A DNA stretch of 39,477 nt from Thermoplasmatales archaeon (GTDB taxonomy: Archaea > Thermoplasmatota > E2 > DHVEG-1): NCBI GenBank assembly GCA_020341795.1, contig CP070836.1, positions 1,749,722 through 1,789,198 of the forward strand, given 5' to 3'. Positions 30,995-39,477 of this stretch are shown here, in pieces. Each line of letters begins with the position of its first letter. The first letter of the stretch is position 1. The notes below the pieces were generated by a model. The model worked only from the letters and a program-made list of their open reading frames with translations, had not been told where the DNA came from and ran no database searches. Position numbers and translations under genes: made by a program.

Positions 30995-32577
30995 ACGGAG
31001 TTGTAGATTGGTTGATTTTACATTCTCCAGCACTTATTATTGCAATTCCATTATTAGGTGCATTTCTAACAATTTTAATAGGTAAGATTGGTCCAAGAAT
31101 TAGAAATGTTTTTGTGATAATAATCATGGCAATTACAAGCTTTTTAATTCTATTATTGGTAAATGATGTTTTTACAAATGGTATTAGAACCTATGTATTT
31201 GGTGGAGGTTCAACATCAATTGAATCCTCTTATGCAATAAGAATTCTATTTGAAATTGATGGACTGAATGCATTTATTGCAATAATTGCAGCTATACTTC
31301 CAATTGTAGCTATAATATATTCCTGGGCTTTTATGAAGGAACATACTGGTTTAGACAAATATTACACATTAATTCTTCTAATGACTGCAGGTATGCTTGG
31401 TATGATTCTTACTGGTGACTTGTTTAATTTCTTTGTGTTTTTAGAAATTACAAGTATTGCATCTGCCGCATTGATTGCTTTTTACTTAGATAAACAAAAT
31501 TCTATTCAAGCAGCATTTAAATACATTGTTATTAGTGCGATTGGTGCACTGTTTTTATTATTTGCAGTAGCTTTGTTCTATGGTCAATATAACGCTTTAA
31601 ATATGGCTGTCATTGCAAATAATATATCTTTTACATTCATAGATAAAATAGCTCTTGTAGTTTTATTTGCTGCTCTTGCAATGAAAGCTGGAATAGTTCC
31701 AATGCATATGTGGCTTCCTGATGCATATGGACGAGCCCCTGCATCTATAACAGTTATACTTATTGGAACTACACTAGCAAGTTTATATGGACTTTTCAGA
31801 GTGATATTCACAATTTATGGAAAATATTTATTCTCATTTGATTCAACACAAATGGCTTTGACCTTAGGAGTTTTAATCATAATTTTAGCAGTGGTTACAA
31901 TAGTAATTGGTGTTTTCATGGCTTTGAAGCAAAATGATTTCAAACGAATGATTGCATTTGCGGCTATAGCTGAAATAGGGTATATGTTTCTTGCTGTGGG
32001 TGCAGCTTTATCAACATATACTTTTGAAAGAGGCGCTGCAATAATATCTGCATCAGGTCAAATGGCACTTAAAGGAGGGATTTTCCATATATTTAATGAT
32101 GCGTTAGATGTTGGACTATTATTCCTTGTTGCTGGTGCTGTTTATTATGCTGCAAAAGAAACATCTTTAAACAAACTTGGAGGACTTGCAAGAAACATGA
32201 AATACACCACTGTTTTTTTCCTCATAGGTCTTGCAGCAGTATCGGGTCTACCACCTATGAATGGATTTGCATCTAAACTTATAATTTATCAATCTATGTT
32301 TCAGATAAATCCATTATTAACCATTGTAGCAATTTTATGTAGTATATTGCTTCTTGCAGTATTTGTAAAGGTTTTTTACTCTGTATTCCTAGGTCCAAAA
32401 CTCCCAAAATTTTCAGGTGTAAAAGAAGTTCCAAAAAGTATGCTTATTGCTATGGGGATAATTGCTAGCATAATAGTTTTCATTGGTCTATTTCCAAACA
32501 TTTTTGTTGAAAACATTGTAACACCAGCCACAAATGCACTTCAAAATGCAACTAGTTACATTGGAGGTGTTTTATAG
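30991..32577 (+). CDS. mnhD: Mrp-type antiporter subunit D (MrpD/MbhH-like, NuoM/N homologue)
   Basis: A 528-aa protein with about 14 helices, the main ion-pumping subunit of this cluster. The conserved TM5 glutamate is Glu152 (FFVFLEITS) and the TM7 lysine is Lys232 (AMKAGIVPMHMWLPDAYGRAP); both are needed for proton translocation in the NuoM/N/MrpD family. The late FASKLIIYQS segment also fits. It is the only large antiporter subunit here; a separate MrpA/NuoL-sized protein is missing, as in Mbh/Mbx complexes. Confidence 0.95.
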   Translation: MNGVVDWLILHSPALIIAIPLLGAFLTILIGKIGPRIRNVFVIIIMAITSFLILLLVNDVFTNGIRTYVFGGGSTSIESSYAIRILFEIDGLNAFIAIIAAILPIVAIIYSWAFMKEHTGLDKYYTLILLMTAGMLGMILTGDLFNFFVFLEITSIASAALIAFYLDKQNSIQAAFKYIVISAIGALFLLFAVALFYGQYNALNMAVIANNISFTFIDKIALVVLFAALAMKAGIVPMHMWLPDAYGRAPASITVILIGTTLASLYGLFRVIFTIYGKYLFSFDSTQMALTLGVLIIILAVVTIVIGVFMALKQNDFKRMIAFAAIAEIGYMFLAVGAALSTYTFERGAAIISASGQMALKGGIFHIFNDALDVGLLFLVAGAVYYAAKETSLNKLGGLARNMKYTTVFFLIGLAAVSGLPPMNGFASKLIIYQSMFQINPLLTIVAILCSILLLAVFVKVFYSVFLGPKLPKFSGVKEVPKSMLIAMGIIASIIVFIGLFPNIFVENIVTPATNALQNATSYIGGVL

Positions 32578-32937
32578 ATGCTTGAATGGATTGAGCCTTT
32601 AATAAAAACACTTACAACAGATAGCGGTTTTTGGAATCCATTAGTATGGGGTATAGTTTTCATAATATCATATCTAGTAATCTATATAGTCAGAGGAATG
32701 GGTAAAAAAGAATACAAAAAAGACACAGGTCAGACTCAAGTGTTTCTCTCAGGAAATCCAGAATACGATAAAGAAAAAATGCATGTACCTGGTGCAAATG
32801 TTTATTGGGGTTTTACAGAAGCATTAAAATGGCTTTATAACAAGTTTGATAAAATGCACACAGGTAATGTTAGCGACTATATTCTATGGTTTGTTTTAAT
32901 AATGGGACTATTTCTAGTTATTATGGTGGTGATCTAA
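32578..32937 (+). CDS. MbhI-like small membrane subunit
   Basis: A 119-aa protein with one helix near residues 20-40, a conserved-looking soluble middle (QTQVFLSGNPEYDKEK, VYWGFTEALKW, KFDKMHTGNVSDY) and a C-terminal helix. The FLSGN and HTG-x-x-SDY pieces and its place just after the MrpD-like gene match MbhI of Pyrococcus-type clusters and the tail of NuoL-like proteins. It starts directly after the subunit D stop. Confidence 0.75.
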   Translation: MLEWIEPLIKTLTTDSGFWNPLVWGIVFIISYLVIYIVRGMGKKEYKKDTGQTQVFLSGNPEYDKEKMHVPGANVYWGFTEALKWLYNKFDKMHTGNVSDYILWFVLIMGLFLVIMVVI

Positions 32938-32939
32938 AA

Positions 32940-34067
32940 ATGTTAGAAATAACAGATCTTTCATTTTTTATTCTTAAAATCATAATAGGAACAATCGGAC
33001 TTATTGCTTTTGGAATCGTATTCGGACTTATATACAAAGGTGTTGACAGGAAATTATCAGCACATATGCAAGGACGAATAGGACCCCCAGTACGCCAACC
33101 ATTTAGAGATATAGTTAAACTATTTACAAAAGAAAATATTGTTCCAGATAATGCAATACCATGGGTTTACAATCTCGCACCTTTGATAGGACTTATTGCT
33201 ACAATGACAATATTATTATACCTACCTATTGGAGGATTTAATCCCCTGCTATCAAATCAAGGAGACCTAATATTAATACTTTATTTATTGTTAATTCCTT
33301 CACTTGCAATGGTAATTGGAGGATTTGCATCAGGATCACCATATGCAACAGTTGGTGCACAAAGAGAAATGGCAACAATGATTGGATATGAGTTTCCACT
33401 TGCTATTGTAATAGTAACTTTTGCATGGGCACTAGGAAATCAATCACTTGCACCAACTGTTATTCAAGGTATATCAGGAGCAGCTGAGCCTGTAGTATTG
33501 CAAAATACATTTTCATTAGCAGTTATTTCAGGAATCCCTATATGGGGAACAGTTGGAATAATAGGTTTAATAGGTATAATAGTCCTGCTTCTTGCACTTC
33601 TTATTGTGACACCTGCTGAGCTTTCAAAAATACCCTTTGACACTCCAGAAGCTGAAACAGAAATCGCAGGAGGTTTATTAACAGAATACAGTGGTAGAAA
33701 CCTTGGTATTTTTTATCTCACTGACGCTGTAAAAACTGTGGTGATGGCATCTATAATTGTTGCATTGTTCTTTCCATGGAATCTAGCAGAATTACTATCT
33801 ATTGAAGATCCAATTTGGCTTGTATATGTACTAAATATCATTTTCTTCCTAATAAAAGTCCTAATCGTAATCATATTTTCAGTTACTCTTATAAGAGTTG
33901 CAATAGCACGTTTAAAAATCGATCAAATAGTATATACATACTGGCTATGGATAACTCTTCTTGCACTAGTTGGATTAATATGTATAATGTGGGATCAGCA
34001 AATGATTGTTAGCCAATGGAATTTCCTTGATGGCTATCAACCAATCGTTTCTTATCTGGGATTATAA
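32940..34067 (+). CDS. NuoH/MbhM-like membrane subunit
   Basis: The protein has 375 residues from the ATG at 32940, which a GGTGGTGAT site precedes. It belongs to the NuoH/EchB/HyfC/MbhM family that joins the peripheral redox arm to the membrane arm. The hallmark RIGPPVRQPFRDIVKLFTKE is near residues 46-65, and TPAELSKIPFDTPEAETEIAGG with its acidic residues is in the middle. Roughly eight helices are present, the normal number. It is the last gene of the operon. In Mbh, NuoB/C/D- and NuoI-like subunits surround this gene; none does so here. Confidence 0.93.
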   Translation: MLEITDLSFFILKIIIGTIGLIAFGIVFGLIYKGVDRKLSAHMQGRIGPPVRQPFRDIVKLFTKENIVPDNAIPWVYNLAPLIGLIATMTILLYLPIGGFNPLLSNQGDLILILYLLLIPSLAMVIGGFASGSPYATVGAQREMATMIGYEFPLAIVIVTFAWALGNQSLAPTVIQGISGAAEPVVLQNTFSLAVISGIPIWGTVGIIGLIGIIVLLLALLIVTPAELSKIPFDTPEAETEIAGGLLTEYSGRNLGIFYLTDAVKTVVMASIIVALFFPWNLAELLSIEDPIWLVYVLNIIFFLIKVLIVIIFSVTLIRVAIARLKIDQIVYTYWLWITLLALVGLICIMWDQQMIVSQWNFLDGYQPIVSYLGL

Positions 34068-34074
34068 AATATCT

Positions 34075-35412
34075 CTATACCATATTTTTTTTCTTTTTCT
34101 TACTAATTTTTTCAAGATATTCTAAATAATCATAGTTTTGTCTGATAATTTTTTTGAATAAATACTTGACATAGAGAGTTTCTAAACCATAAAAAATCTC
34201 ACCATGTCCAAAATGACTAAAGACTTTTGAATTTGAGTAAAAACTTTGATAAGCATCAATTATTCCTTCTTGTAGCTCAAGAGGTGTCATATTTTTCGGG
34301 TAAAAAACAACATGTGTACCATCATAGTAATCCCAATTGTTTGAAAATATTCTATTTTCTGTTTCAAGTTCAGTTCTTATATCTGTTCCTACGTATGGCG
34401 TTAAAGCACTAAAAGTGGGAAAATCTATTTCAGTTTCTTGGCAAAAATCAACTGTTTTTTTATAAACTGATTTATCATCATGATCCGCACCAAAAATAAA
34501 TGATCCGAATACACGAATTCCATAATCTTTTATTTTCTTAATGTTATTTTTAATAATTTCTGGTGTCTGTATTTTATTATAAGAATCAAGTACTTTTTGA
34601 TCAATCGACTCAAGACCTATTGCAAAATGAAAGCTTGATACTTCACTGCACAATTTTAAAAGGACATCATCATTTGCTACATCTATACTAACACTAGGCC
34701 AAGCATATTTGGGTGTAATACTATTTTCTTTCATCTGCTTTAAAATATCAATTGCTCGTTTTTTATCAGCAGTAAAATTAGGCTCATCAAAACATAGAGT
34801 TCTAAGATGATTAAAACTTAATAGATAGTCAATAATCCTTTTTGTAGAAACTACTCTATACTTACGTCCAAACATAGCTTTAAGTGAGCAAAATTTACAG
34901 TTAAAAGGACAACCTCGACTGGTACAAACTGATACATTTTTAGGAGTTTTCATCCCTTCAACAAGATTGTAATCAGGCATGGGAATAGTGTTTAAATCAA
35001 CTACTGGAGAACCCTTTATAATATCTTTTTTTGACTTGTTATTCAGTAAGTTAAATAGAACATTTTCTCCTTCACCTAAAATAACATTATCACAATGATT
35101 TAATGCTTCTTCTGCTTGAAATGTAACATGCAATCCACCCATAAAAACCTTTGAACCTTTCTCTAGAAATAAATCTCCAAGTTCATAAGCACGGTTAACT
35201 GTTGCACTCATAGATGTGATAAGCACATAATCAGCATCTATATTATCATAATTAGGAGTTTTAAATGACTCGTCATACATTTTAACAGAATAACCTTTAT
35301 CACGAAGCATTGTACCAAGAATTAAAATACCAGATAAAGGAGTTTTAATAACAGAGATATCTGAAGCACTCTTATTTTTTGCTCGAGGAGCAACAAGTAG
35401 TACAGATTCCAC
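34075..35412 (-). CDS. B12-binding-domain radical SAM protein
   Basis: A 445-aa enzyme with an N-terminal Rossmann-like cobalamin-binding domain (LSGILILGTMLRDKG ... VFMGGLHVTFQAEE ... ILGEGE). The radical SAM domain carries the 4Fe-4S motif C-x3-C-x2-C (Cys168, 172, 175 in SRGCPFNCKFC). The DxHxxG cobalamin-ligating motif is not present, so cobalamin may bind base-off without a His ligand, or not at all. The family includes methylases and ring-forming enzymes; the substrate cannot be told. It is convergent with the Mrp-like operon (8 bp) and divergent from the archaeosortase gene. Confidence 0.88.
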   Translation of the reverse strand: MESVLLVAPRAKNKSASDISVIKTPLSGILILGTMLRDKGYSVKMYDESFKTPNYDNIDADYVLITSMSATVNRAYELGDLFLEKGSKVFMGGLHVTFQAEEALNHCDNVILGEGENVLFNLLNNKSKKDIIKGSPVVDLNTIPMPDYNLVEGMKTPKNVSVCTSRGCPFNCKFCSLKAMFGRKYRVVSTKRIIDYLLSFNHLRTLCFDEPNFTADKKRAIDILKQMKENSITPKYAWPSVSIDVANDDVLLKLCSEVSSFHFAIGLESIDQKVLDSYNKIQTPEIIKNNIKKIKDYGIRVFGSFIFGADHDDKSVYKKTVDFCQETEIDFPTFSALTPYVGTDIRTELETENRIFSNNWDYYDGTHVVFYPKNMTPLELQEGIIDAYQSFYSNSKVFSHFGHGEIFYGLETLYVKYLFKKIIRQNYDYLEYLEKISKKKKKNMV

Positions 35413-35517
35413 ATTAATCCTTTAATTAATATTTGATTTTAAATTTTTTCTAGACAATTTTCTATAATACTATAATAAGCCTATTAAATCAAATCCGTAT
35501 TTAGCAAACGAATTAAG

Positions 35518-36459
35518 ATGGATTCACCTTTAAAAAAAGCGGAGAGTAACAGTGTAGCGTTTCTATTTATATTAATTCCTACAATAATGTTAATTTTTGG
35601 TTATATTTTATTTCCGGAACCAACCTATTCTGAAGATCTATCAATAATATTATTGCAAATACCGATGTTTTTGGGATTAATTCTTCTGGGAATTGGTTTT
35701 TTTATAAAAAATTCTATTGGTAACATTGTAAAAATATTAGGATGGTTTGTCTTTGCAGCTTACTGGGCAACGCAACCAGCTATAATGTATTTGAGTGAAG
35801 ATGGGGATATTTTCAATGCAGTGGTTGGTATATTAGGTGTCTATATTCTTTGTTATATTGCATACCATGAATGGATCTCATTGGAAAGAAAAGAGAAAAT
35901 AAGCTGCTTAAATTGGATAGCTGGTGCATCAAGTATTGCAGGTATTGTTTATTTTGGAATTGAAAGAACAGCTATTGGCACTTGGCTTACTGAAAGAGTT
36001 GCTGAACAAAGCGAATGGGTTTTAAATTTAATAATTGGAAATTCAGAGATAAGTGGAACACATATATCATTAGATGGGAATTATGCAGTTACAATAATTT
36101 TTGCATGTACTGCGATACAAGCAATGGTTGTTTTCATTGGAATGATAGGTGCATTACCTAAAATAAATCTAAAAAGAAGAATAATCGGACTAATGATAAC
36201 TTTGATACCAATATATATTCTGAATCTTCTTCGCAATGCAATGGTTGCATTTCTTGTTGGACGAGACATCACTGATTTTTTTATAGCTCATAATGTAATT
36301 TCTAAACTTGGTGCTTTAATTACATTAATAATTTTACTTTTTATTGTCATTAAGTTAATACCTGAGATTTTTGATGAAATTATGTGTCTTGTTGATCTTC
36401 ATAAAAGAAATGGACCTATTGAAAAAGCGTTTAAAAAAATATTTGGGAGTAAAAAATAA
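35518..36459 (+). CDS. artA: Archaeosortase A (exosortase-family transpeptidase)
   Basis: A 313-aa protein with about eight membrane helices. The catalytic residues of the exosortase/archaeosortase family are visible: Cys197 in FACTAIQAM, Arg239 in LLRNAMVAF and His258 in AHNVISK. Archaeosortase processes the C-terminal PGF-type tripartite signal of surface proteins and enables their lipid anchoring. The two following genes make the phospholipid archaetidylethanolamine, and a link between ArtA, PssA and PssD is known in haloarchaea. A TATA-like TATAATAAG lies at 35471-35479. Confidence 0.9.
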   Translation: MDSPLKKAESNSVAFLFILIPTIMLIFGYILFPEPTYSEDLSIILLQIPMFLGLILLGIGFFIKNSIGNIVKILGWFVFAAYWATQPAIMYLSEDGDIFNAVVGILGVYILCYIAYHEWISLERKEKISCLNWIAGASSIAGIVYFGIERTAIGTWLTERVAEQSEWVLNLIIGNSEISGTHISLDGNYAVTIIFACTAIQAMVVFIGMIGALPKINLKRRIIGLMITLIPIYILNLLRNAMVAFLVGRDITDFFIAHNVISKLGALITLIILLFIVIKLIPEIFDEIMCLVDLHKRNGPIEKAFKKIFGSKK

Positions 36460-36460
36460 A

Positions 36461-37114
36461 ATGAGAATTGCCCAAGATTCAAAATCATGGATCTATTTTT
36501 TCATTTTTCTATCAATTATTTTTTTAGTTTTATCCTTAGTTTTAATACAATTCAACATATTATTTATAATGTTATTGATTTTTTCGTTTATTTTTTTCTT
36601 GATTTTTTTGTTTTTACTCTTATTTTTCAGAGATCCTAACAGGAAAATCGGATCAGGAGTATTAGCCTGTGCCGATGGTAAAATTAGGAGTATTACGAAT
36701 TTAAAAGATGAAATAATAGGAGATTGCATATGTATTTCTACTTTTATGAATTTGCATAATGTGCATGTTAACCGCTCTCCTTTTGATGGAATTGTTGATA
36801 ACATCAAACATATTTCTGGAATTCATCTACCAGCTTTTAAGAAAGAATCCGAGAAAAATGAACGTGTTATTACCATTATTAACACCTCAATTGGAAATTT
36901 AAAAATAGTACAAATCGCAGGGACATTTGCAAGACGTATTGTACCATATATATCTAAAGGAGACAAGATAAAAAAAGGTGATCGAATTGGAATAATCAGG
37001 TTTGGTTCTCGTGTAGATTTGTATCTTCCAAAAAATAAAATAAATAAATTAAATATTAAAATAGGGGATATTGTATTAGCAGGGGAGGATAGTATTGCAG
37101 AGGTCAATGGTTAA
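36461..37114 (+). CDS. Archaetidylserine decarboxylase (PssD)
   Basis: The protein has 217 residues from the ATG at 36461 (site TTTGGGAG upstream), starting 1 bp after the archaeosortase stop. Two N-terminal helices are followed by the pyruvoyl-dependent decarboxylase domain: FFRDPNR, ADGKIRSI, FMNLHNVHVNRSPFDG and the self-cleavage site FGSRVDLYLP with Ser183. It converts archaetidylserine to archaetidylethanolamine at the membrane. The longer frame from 36371 lies inside artA and is rejected. It overlaps PssA by 20 bp. Confidence 0.92.
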   Translation: MRIAQDSKSWIYFFIFLSIIFLVLSLVLIQFNILFIMLLIFSFIFFLIFLFLLLFFRDPNRKIGSGVLACADGKIRSITNLKDEIIGDCICISTFMNLHNVHVNRSPFDGIVDNIKHISGIHLPAFKKESEKNERVITIINTSIGNLKIVQIAGTFARRIVPYISKGDKIKKGDRIGIIRFGSRVDLYLPKNKINKLNIKIGDIVLAGEDSIAEVNG

Positions 37115-37805
37115 ACTATTATCTCTAGCGGATATATTTTCAATTACAAACGCCATATTTGGATTTCTTGCAATTCTAATACTTTTTACAGATCTAATAG
37201 GTTCTTTTAATATAAAAGTACATATATCTTTATCGTTAATTCTACTCGGCCTTCTTGCAGATGGACTTGATGGAATAATTGCTCGTAAAGTAAAAAAAAG
37301 TCAGATAGGTGAATATCTTGAGACAATGGCTGATATGACTTCAATGTGTGTCGCACCTGCAGCATTCATATTTTTTGTATACTATTCATCAGAAATTATA
37401 ACATTTAGCATTTATAGACACATTTATTTAATTGTCGCTCTTGTATTATTTTTATCATTTGGTATAGTAAGGCTTGCAAGTTTTCATATTATAAAAGAGG
37501 AAAAAATCTACATAGGACTTCCTGCATCAGCTAGTGCCATTTTATTATTGATTCTTGCATATTTTGAAATATGGTTTATATTAATTTTACCTGTAGTAAT
37601 AATAATTGGTGCTTTCATGGCATCCAATATTGTTTTCCCAAAAACTAACTTAAAAATAAATGCAACTGCATTTATTTTGATTCTTTTAACAATAATTATT
37701 GGAAAAGAATTTTTTGGTATAGCCCCATTTCTTCTATTTCTAGCAATCCTTATTTATGTTATTGCTGGTCCAATTTATTTAAAAACATCAAAGAAAAATC
37801 GATAA
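37095..37805 (+). CDS. Archaetidylserine synthase (CDP-alcohol phosphatidyltransferase, PssA)
   Basis: A 236-aa membrane enzyme that joins CDP-archaeol to L-serine. The motif is DGLDGIIARKVKKSQIGEYLE then TMADMTSM. The first two Asp, AR, G and the fourth Asp are present, but the third Asp position is Glu (LETMAD instead of LDSLAD), conservative but unusual. The TTG at 37095 is chosen over ATG 37107 because GGGGAGG lies 6 bp before it. The start sits within the 3' end of PssD, so translation is coupled. Confidence 0.9.
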   Translation: MQRSMVKLLSLADIFSITNAIFGFLAILILFTDLIGSFNIKVHISLSLILLGLLADGLDGIIARKVKKSQIGEYLETMADMTSMCVAPAAFIFFVYYSSEIITFSIYRHIYLIVALVLFLSFGIVRLASFHIIKEEKIYIGLPASASAILLLILAYFEIWFILILPVVIIIGAFMASNIVFPKTNLKINATAFILILLTIIIGKEFFGIAPFLLFLAILIYVIAGPIYLKTSKKNR

Positions 37806-37844
37806 AAACATTTCTAAAGAGAAAACGCATTACCTCTTGCTATT

Positions 37845-38405
37845 ATGGATGATATACCAAAGATTGGTATTACAGGTATGCCAAGTGTGGGGAAGACAGA
37901 AACTCTTCTAAAAATAATTAAATCACTTGAAGACCATGGTTATGTTGTTCAGGGCATGATCACCGAACCTATTATTGAAAAGAAACATCGTGTAGGTTTT
38001 TATGTAACTAATTGGCGAACAAAAGAACACGAAGTCTTTGCCCATATTGAATATGAGCATAAAGAAAAAGTTGGAAAATATGGAGTAGATACAGGTGCTC
38101 TAGATAGAGTCGGTGTTCCTGCTATCGAAGAAGCAATAATTGATGAAGAAGTCAATATAATAGTAATTGATGAAATCGGTAAAATGGAGATGCTCTCTGA
38201 GAAATTCTGTGAAATGGTTATTGAAGCACTGGATTCAGATAAACCAATAATGGTGACACTACATAAGAAATCCCGTACACCATTGTTGCAGGATGTGAGA
38301 CGCCGTGATGACATACGCATTTTAGAGGTAACACCTGTAAACCGTAATCTTCTACCATATAAAATTGAAAAGATAATGGAAGAAAAACTACCTCCTTTGT
38401 TTTAG
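37845..38405 (+). CDS. THEP1-family nucleoside triphosphatase
   Basis: A 186-aa P-loop NTPase. Walker A is GMPSVGKT (11-18), Walker B IIVIDEIGKME. The family block G-x-x-T-x-x-x-x-x-x-x-x-R-V-GF (GMITEPIIEKKHRVGF) and VGKYGVDTGALD identify it as THEP1 (nucleotide phosphatase/kinase-like, MJ1559/TM0036 group). Its cellular role is not settled. It precedes trm1 by 2 bp, so the two may be cotranscribed. Confidence 0.9.
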   Translation: MDDIPKIGITGMPSVGKTETLLKIIKSLEDHGYVVQGMITEPIIEKKHRVGFYVTNWRTKEHEVFAHIEYEHKEKVGKYGVDTGALDRVGVPAIEEAIIDEEVNIIVIDEIGKMEMLSEKFCEMVIEALDSDKPIMVTLHKKSRTPLLQDVRRRDDIRILEVTPVNRNLLPYKIEKIMEEKLPPLF

Positions 38406-38407
38406 TT

Positions 38408-39477
38408 ATGAAACTAAGATCTGTTTTTAAAAAAATAAAAGAAGGAAATACAATTTTTTATGTATTTAGTTATAAAAAAAAAGATAAAGGACCTGGGAAT
38501 AAGTCTGATGCTCCTTTTTATAATCCTGCGATGGAATTGAATCGTGATCTCTCTGTTATTTTATGTCAATGGTTTATTAATAATAATAAGAAAAATTTAA
38601 GATTTGTCGATGGTCTTGCAGCATCTGGCGTTAGAGGTTTTAGACTTGCAAATGAACTCGAGGGAGATTTTAAAATAATAATAAATGATTGGGATTTAAA
38701 TGCTTTTGATCTTATCAAAAAGAATTTTGAAAGTTATAATTATAATAATGTGTTAATTTCAAATGAAGACTTTAACGTCCTTTTATCGGGGGGCAATTTC
38801 GATTATATTGATATCGATCCTTTTGGAAGTCCAGTATATTATATTGATTCAGCAATGAGAAGTATTAAACATAATGGAATTGTTGCTTGTACTGCAACTG
38901 ATACTGCAACACTCTGTGGAGTCTATCCAAAGGTATGTTTTCGCCGATATGCAGCGGTACCTTTTCATTCAAATGCCATGAAAGAGGTAGGTCTTAGGAT
39001 TTTGCTTGGTTTTATTTGTAGAACTGCCGGAATATACGATAAAGCAATTGAACCAATAGTTACTTACACTTCTGATCATTATTTTCGAGTTTATGTTAAA
39101 ATTAGTAATAGCGTTGGACGAACTAATGAATCAATGAAAAACTTTCAGACTATCAAATCAGGAGAATTAATAGGATATGAAAAAACAAAAAAAGATACAG
39201 GGCCACTTTGGATGGGAAAACTTCAAAATGAAAGAATCATAAAAGAACTAATAACTATTCTTTTTAAAAAAGATATTGGAAAGAAAAATCAATTATGGAA
39301 GCTTCTTGATATGTTAGAAGAAGAATCTAACTCACCTGCTTTTTTTTTTACAACAGATGGCTTGGGATCTTACTTTAATAAATCACCTCCTAAAATGAGT
39401 ACATTATTTGAAAAAATTAAATCAAAAGATTATAATATAAGCCGAACACATTTTAGCCAAACAGGTTTTAAAACAAA
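38408..39477 (+). CDS. trm1: tRNA (guanine26-N2)-dimethyltransferase Trm1 (3' end beyond window)
   Basis: The frame opens at ATG 38408 and stays open for 356 codons to the window edge. It shows the Trm1 N-terminus (FYNPAMELNRDLS), SAM-binding motif I (FVDGLAASGVRG), the catalytic DPFGSP, and the family block CTATDTATLCGVYPKVCFRR. Trm1 dimethylates G26 of tRNAs with S-adenosylmethionine. Normal archaeal length is about 380 aa, so only the last ~25 residues are missing. Confidence 0.95.
   Translation, partial: MKLRSVFKKIKEGNTIFYVFSYKKKDKGPGNKSDAPFYNPAMELNRDLSVILCQWFINNNKKNLRFVDGLAASGVRGFRLANELEGDFKIIINDWDLNAFDLIKKNFESYNYNNVLISNEDFNVLLSGGNFDYIDIDPFGSPVYYIDSAMRSIKHNGIVACTATDTATLCGVYPKVCFRRYAAVPFHSNAMKEVGLRILLGFICRTAGIYDKAIEPIVTYTSDHYFRVYVKISNSVGRTNESMKNFQTIKSGELIGYEKTKKDTGPLWMGKLQNERIIKELITILFKKDIGKKNQLWKLLDMLEEESNSPAFFFTTDGLGSYFNKSPPKMSTLFEKIKSKDYNISRTHFSQTGFKT

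Noticed and set aside
36371-36460. Longer N-terminus for PssD
   Set aside because: It overlaps the archaeosortase C-terminus; ATG 36461 has a good ribosome site and fits the family.
1-39477. CRISPR arrays, insertion sequences, rRNA genes
   Set aside because: No regularly spaced repeats, no transposase or terminal inverted repeats, and no rRNA signature were seen.

Overview
This AT-rich 39.5 kb window is archaeal chromosome. The evidence is both subunits of the D-family DNA polymerase (DP1 and DP2), an archaeal-type MCM, the uS12-uS7-EF-2 translation cluster, diphthine synthase, an archaeal SRP RNA, archaeosortase with archaetidylserine synthase and decarboxylase, DUF424 and Trm1. PolD and the overall gene set point to a euryarchaeal-grade lineage. 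A Thermoplasmatota-like or related uncultivated group is my guess, not something the sequence proves. Many genes have TATA-like boxes 20-40 bp upstream and short or nearly absent leaders. Others have clear Shine-Dalgarno (GGAGG/GGTGA-type) sites.

Layout. 1-5.7 kb is the accessory end: the tail of a GNAT acetyltransferase, a CDF metal exporter with a cysteine tail, an ICMT-like methyltransferase, a 5-formyl-THF cyclo-ligase without a normal start codon, a decayed tyrosine integrase beside tRNA-Cys, a DUF6326 membrane protein, and small or frameshifted ORFs. 5.7-8.7 kb is a membrane block: a rhomboid protease with a zinc ribbon, convergent with a presenilin-like protease, then a Na+/Ca2+ antiporter. 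8.8-17.9 kb, mostly + strand, holds diphthine synthase, a HerA-like ATPase with an unusual endonuclease III-type Fe-S tail, a transglutaminase-like lipoprotein, uS12, uS7, EF-2 (the substrate of the diphthamide pathway), an unknown protein and a secreted C39/papain-like protein. 17.9-25.9 kb is a minus-strand replication block in transcription order DP1, DP2, an 85-aa membrane ORF, SRP RNA, MCM. 26.2-28.2 kb holds DUF424, Mut7-C, the riboflavin-pathway reductase and ThyX.

28.4-34.1 kb is a tight ten-gene + strand operon. It carries Mrp-type antiporter subunits in Mbh/Mbx order and ends in a NuoH/MbhM-like subunit. No hydrogenase, quinone or ferredoxin module follows. 34.1-39.5 kb holds a radical SAM protein, the archaeosortase-PssD-PssA lipid-anchoring cluster, a THEP1 NTPase and a Trm1 gene that runs off the window.

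The most unusual items are: (1) the HerA-like ATPase carrying what looks like the C-terminal part of an endonuclease III, with the C-x6-C-x2-C-x5-C cluster loop but no catalytic Asp; (2) the antiporter-NuoH operon without its redox modules; (3) an SRP RNA gene between polD and mcm; (4) a tRNA-Cys site with integrase and possible HEPN-like gene debris. No CRISPR array, insertion sequence, rRNA or intein was seen.
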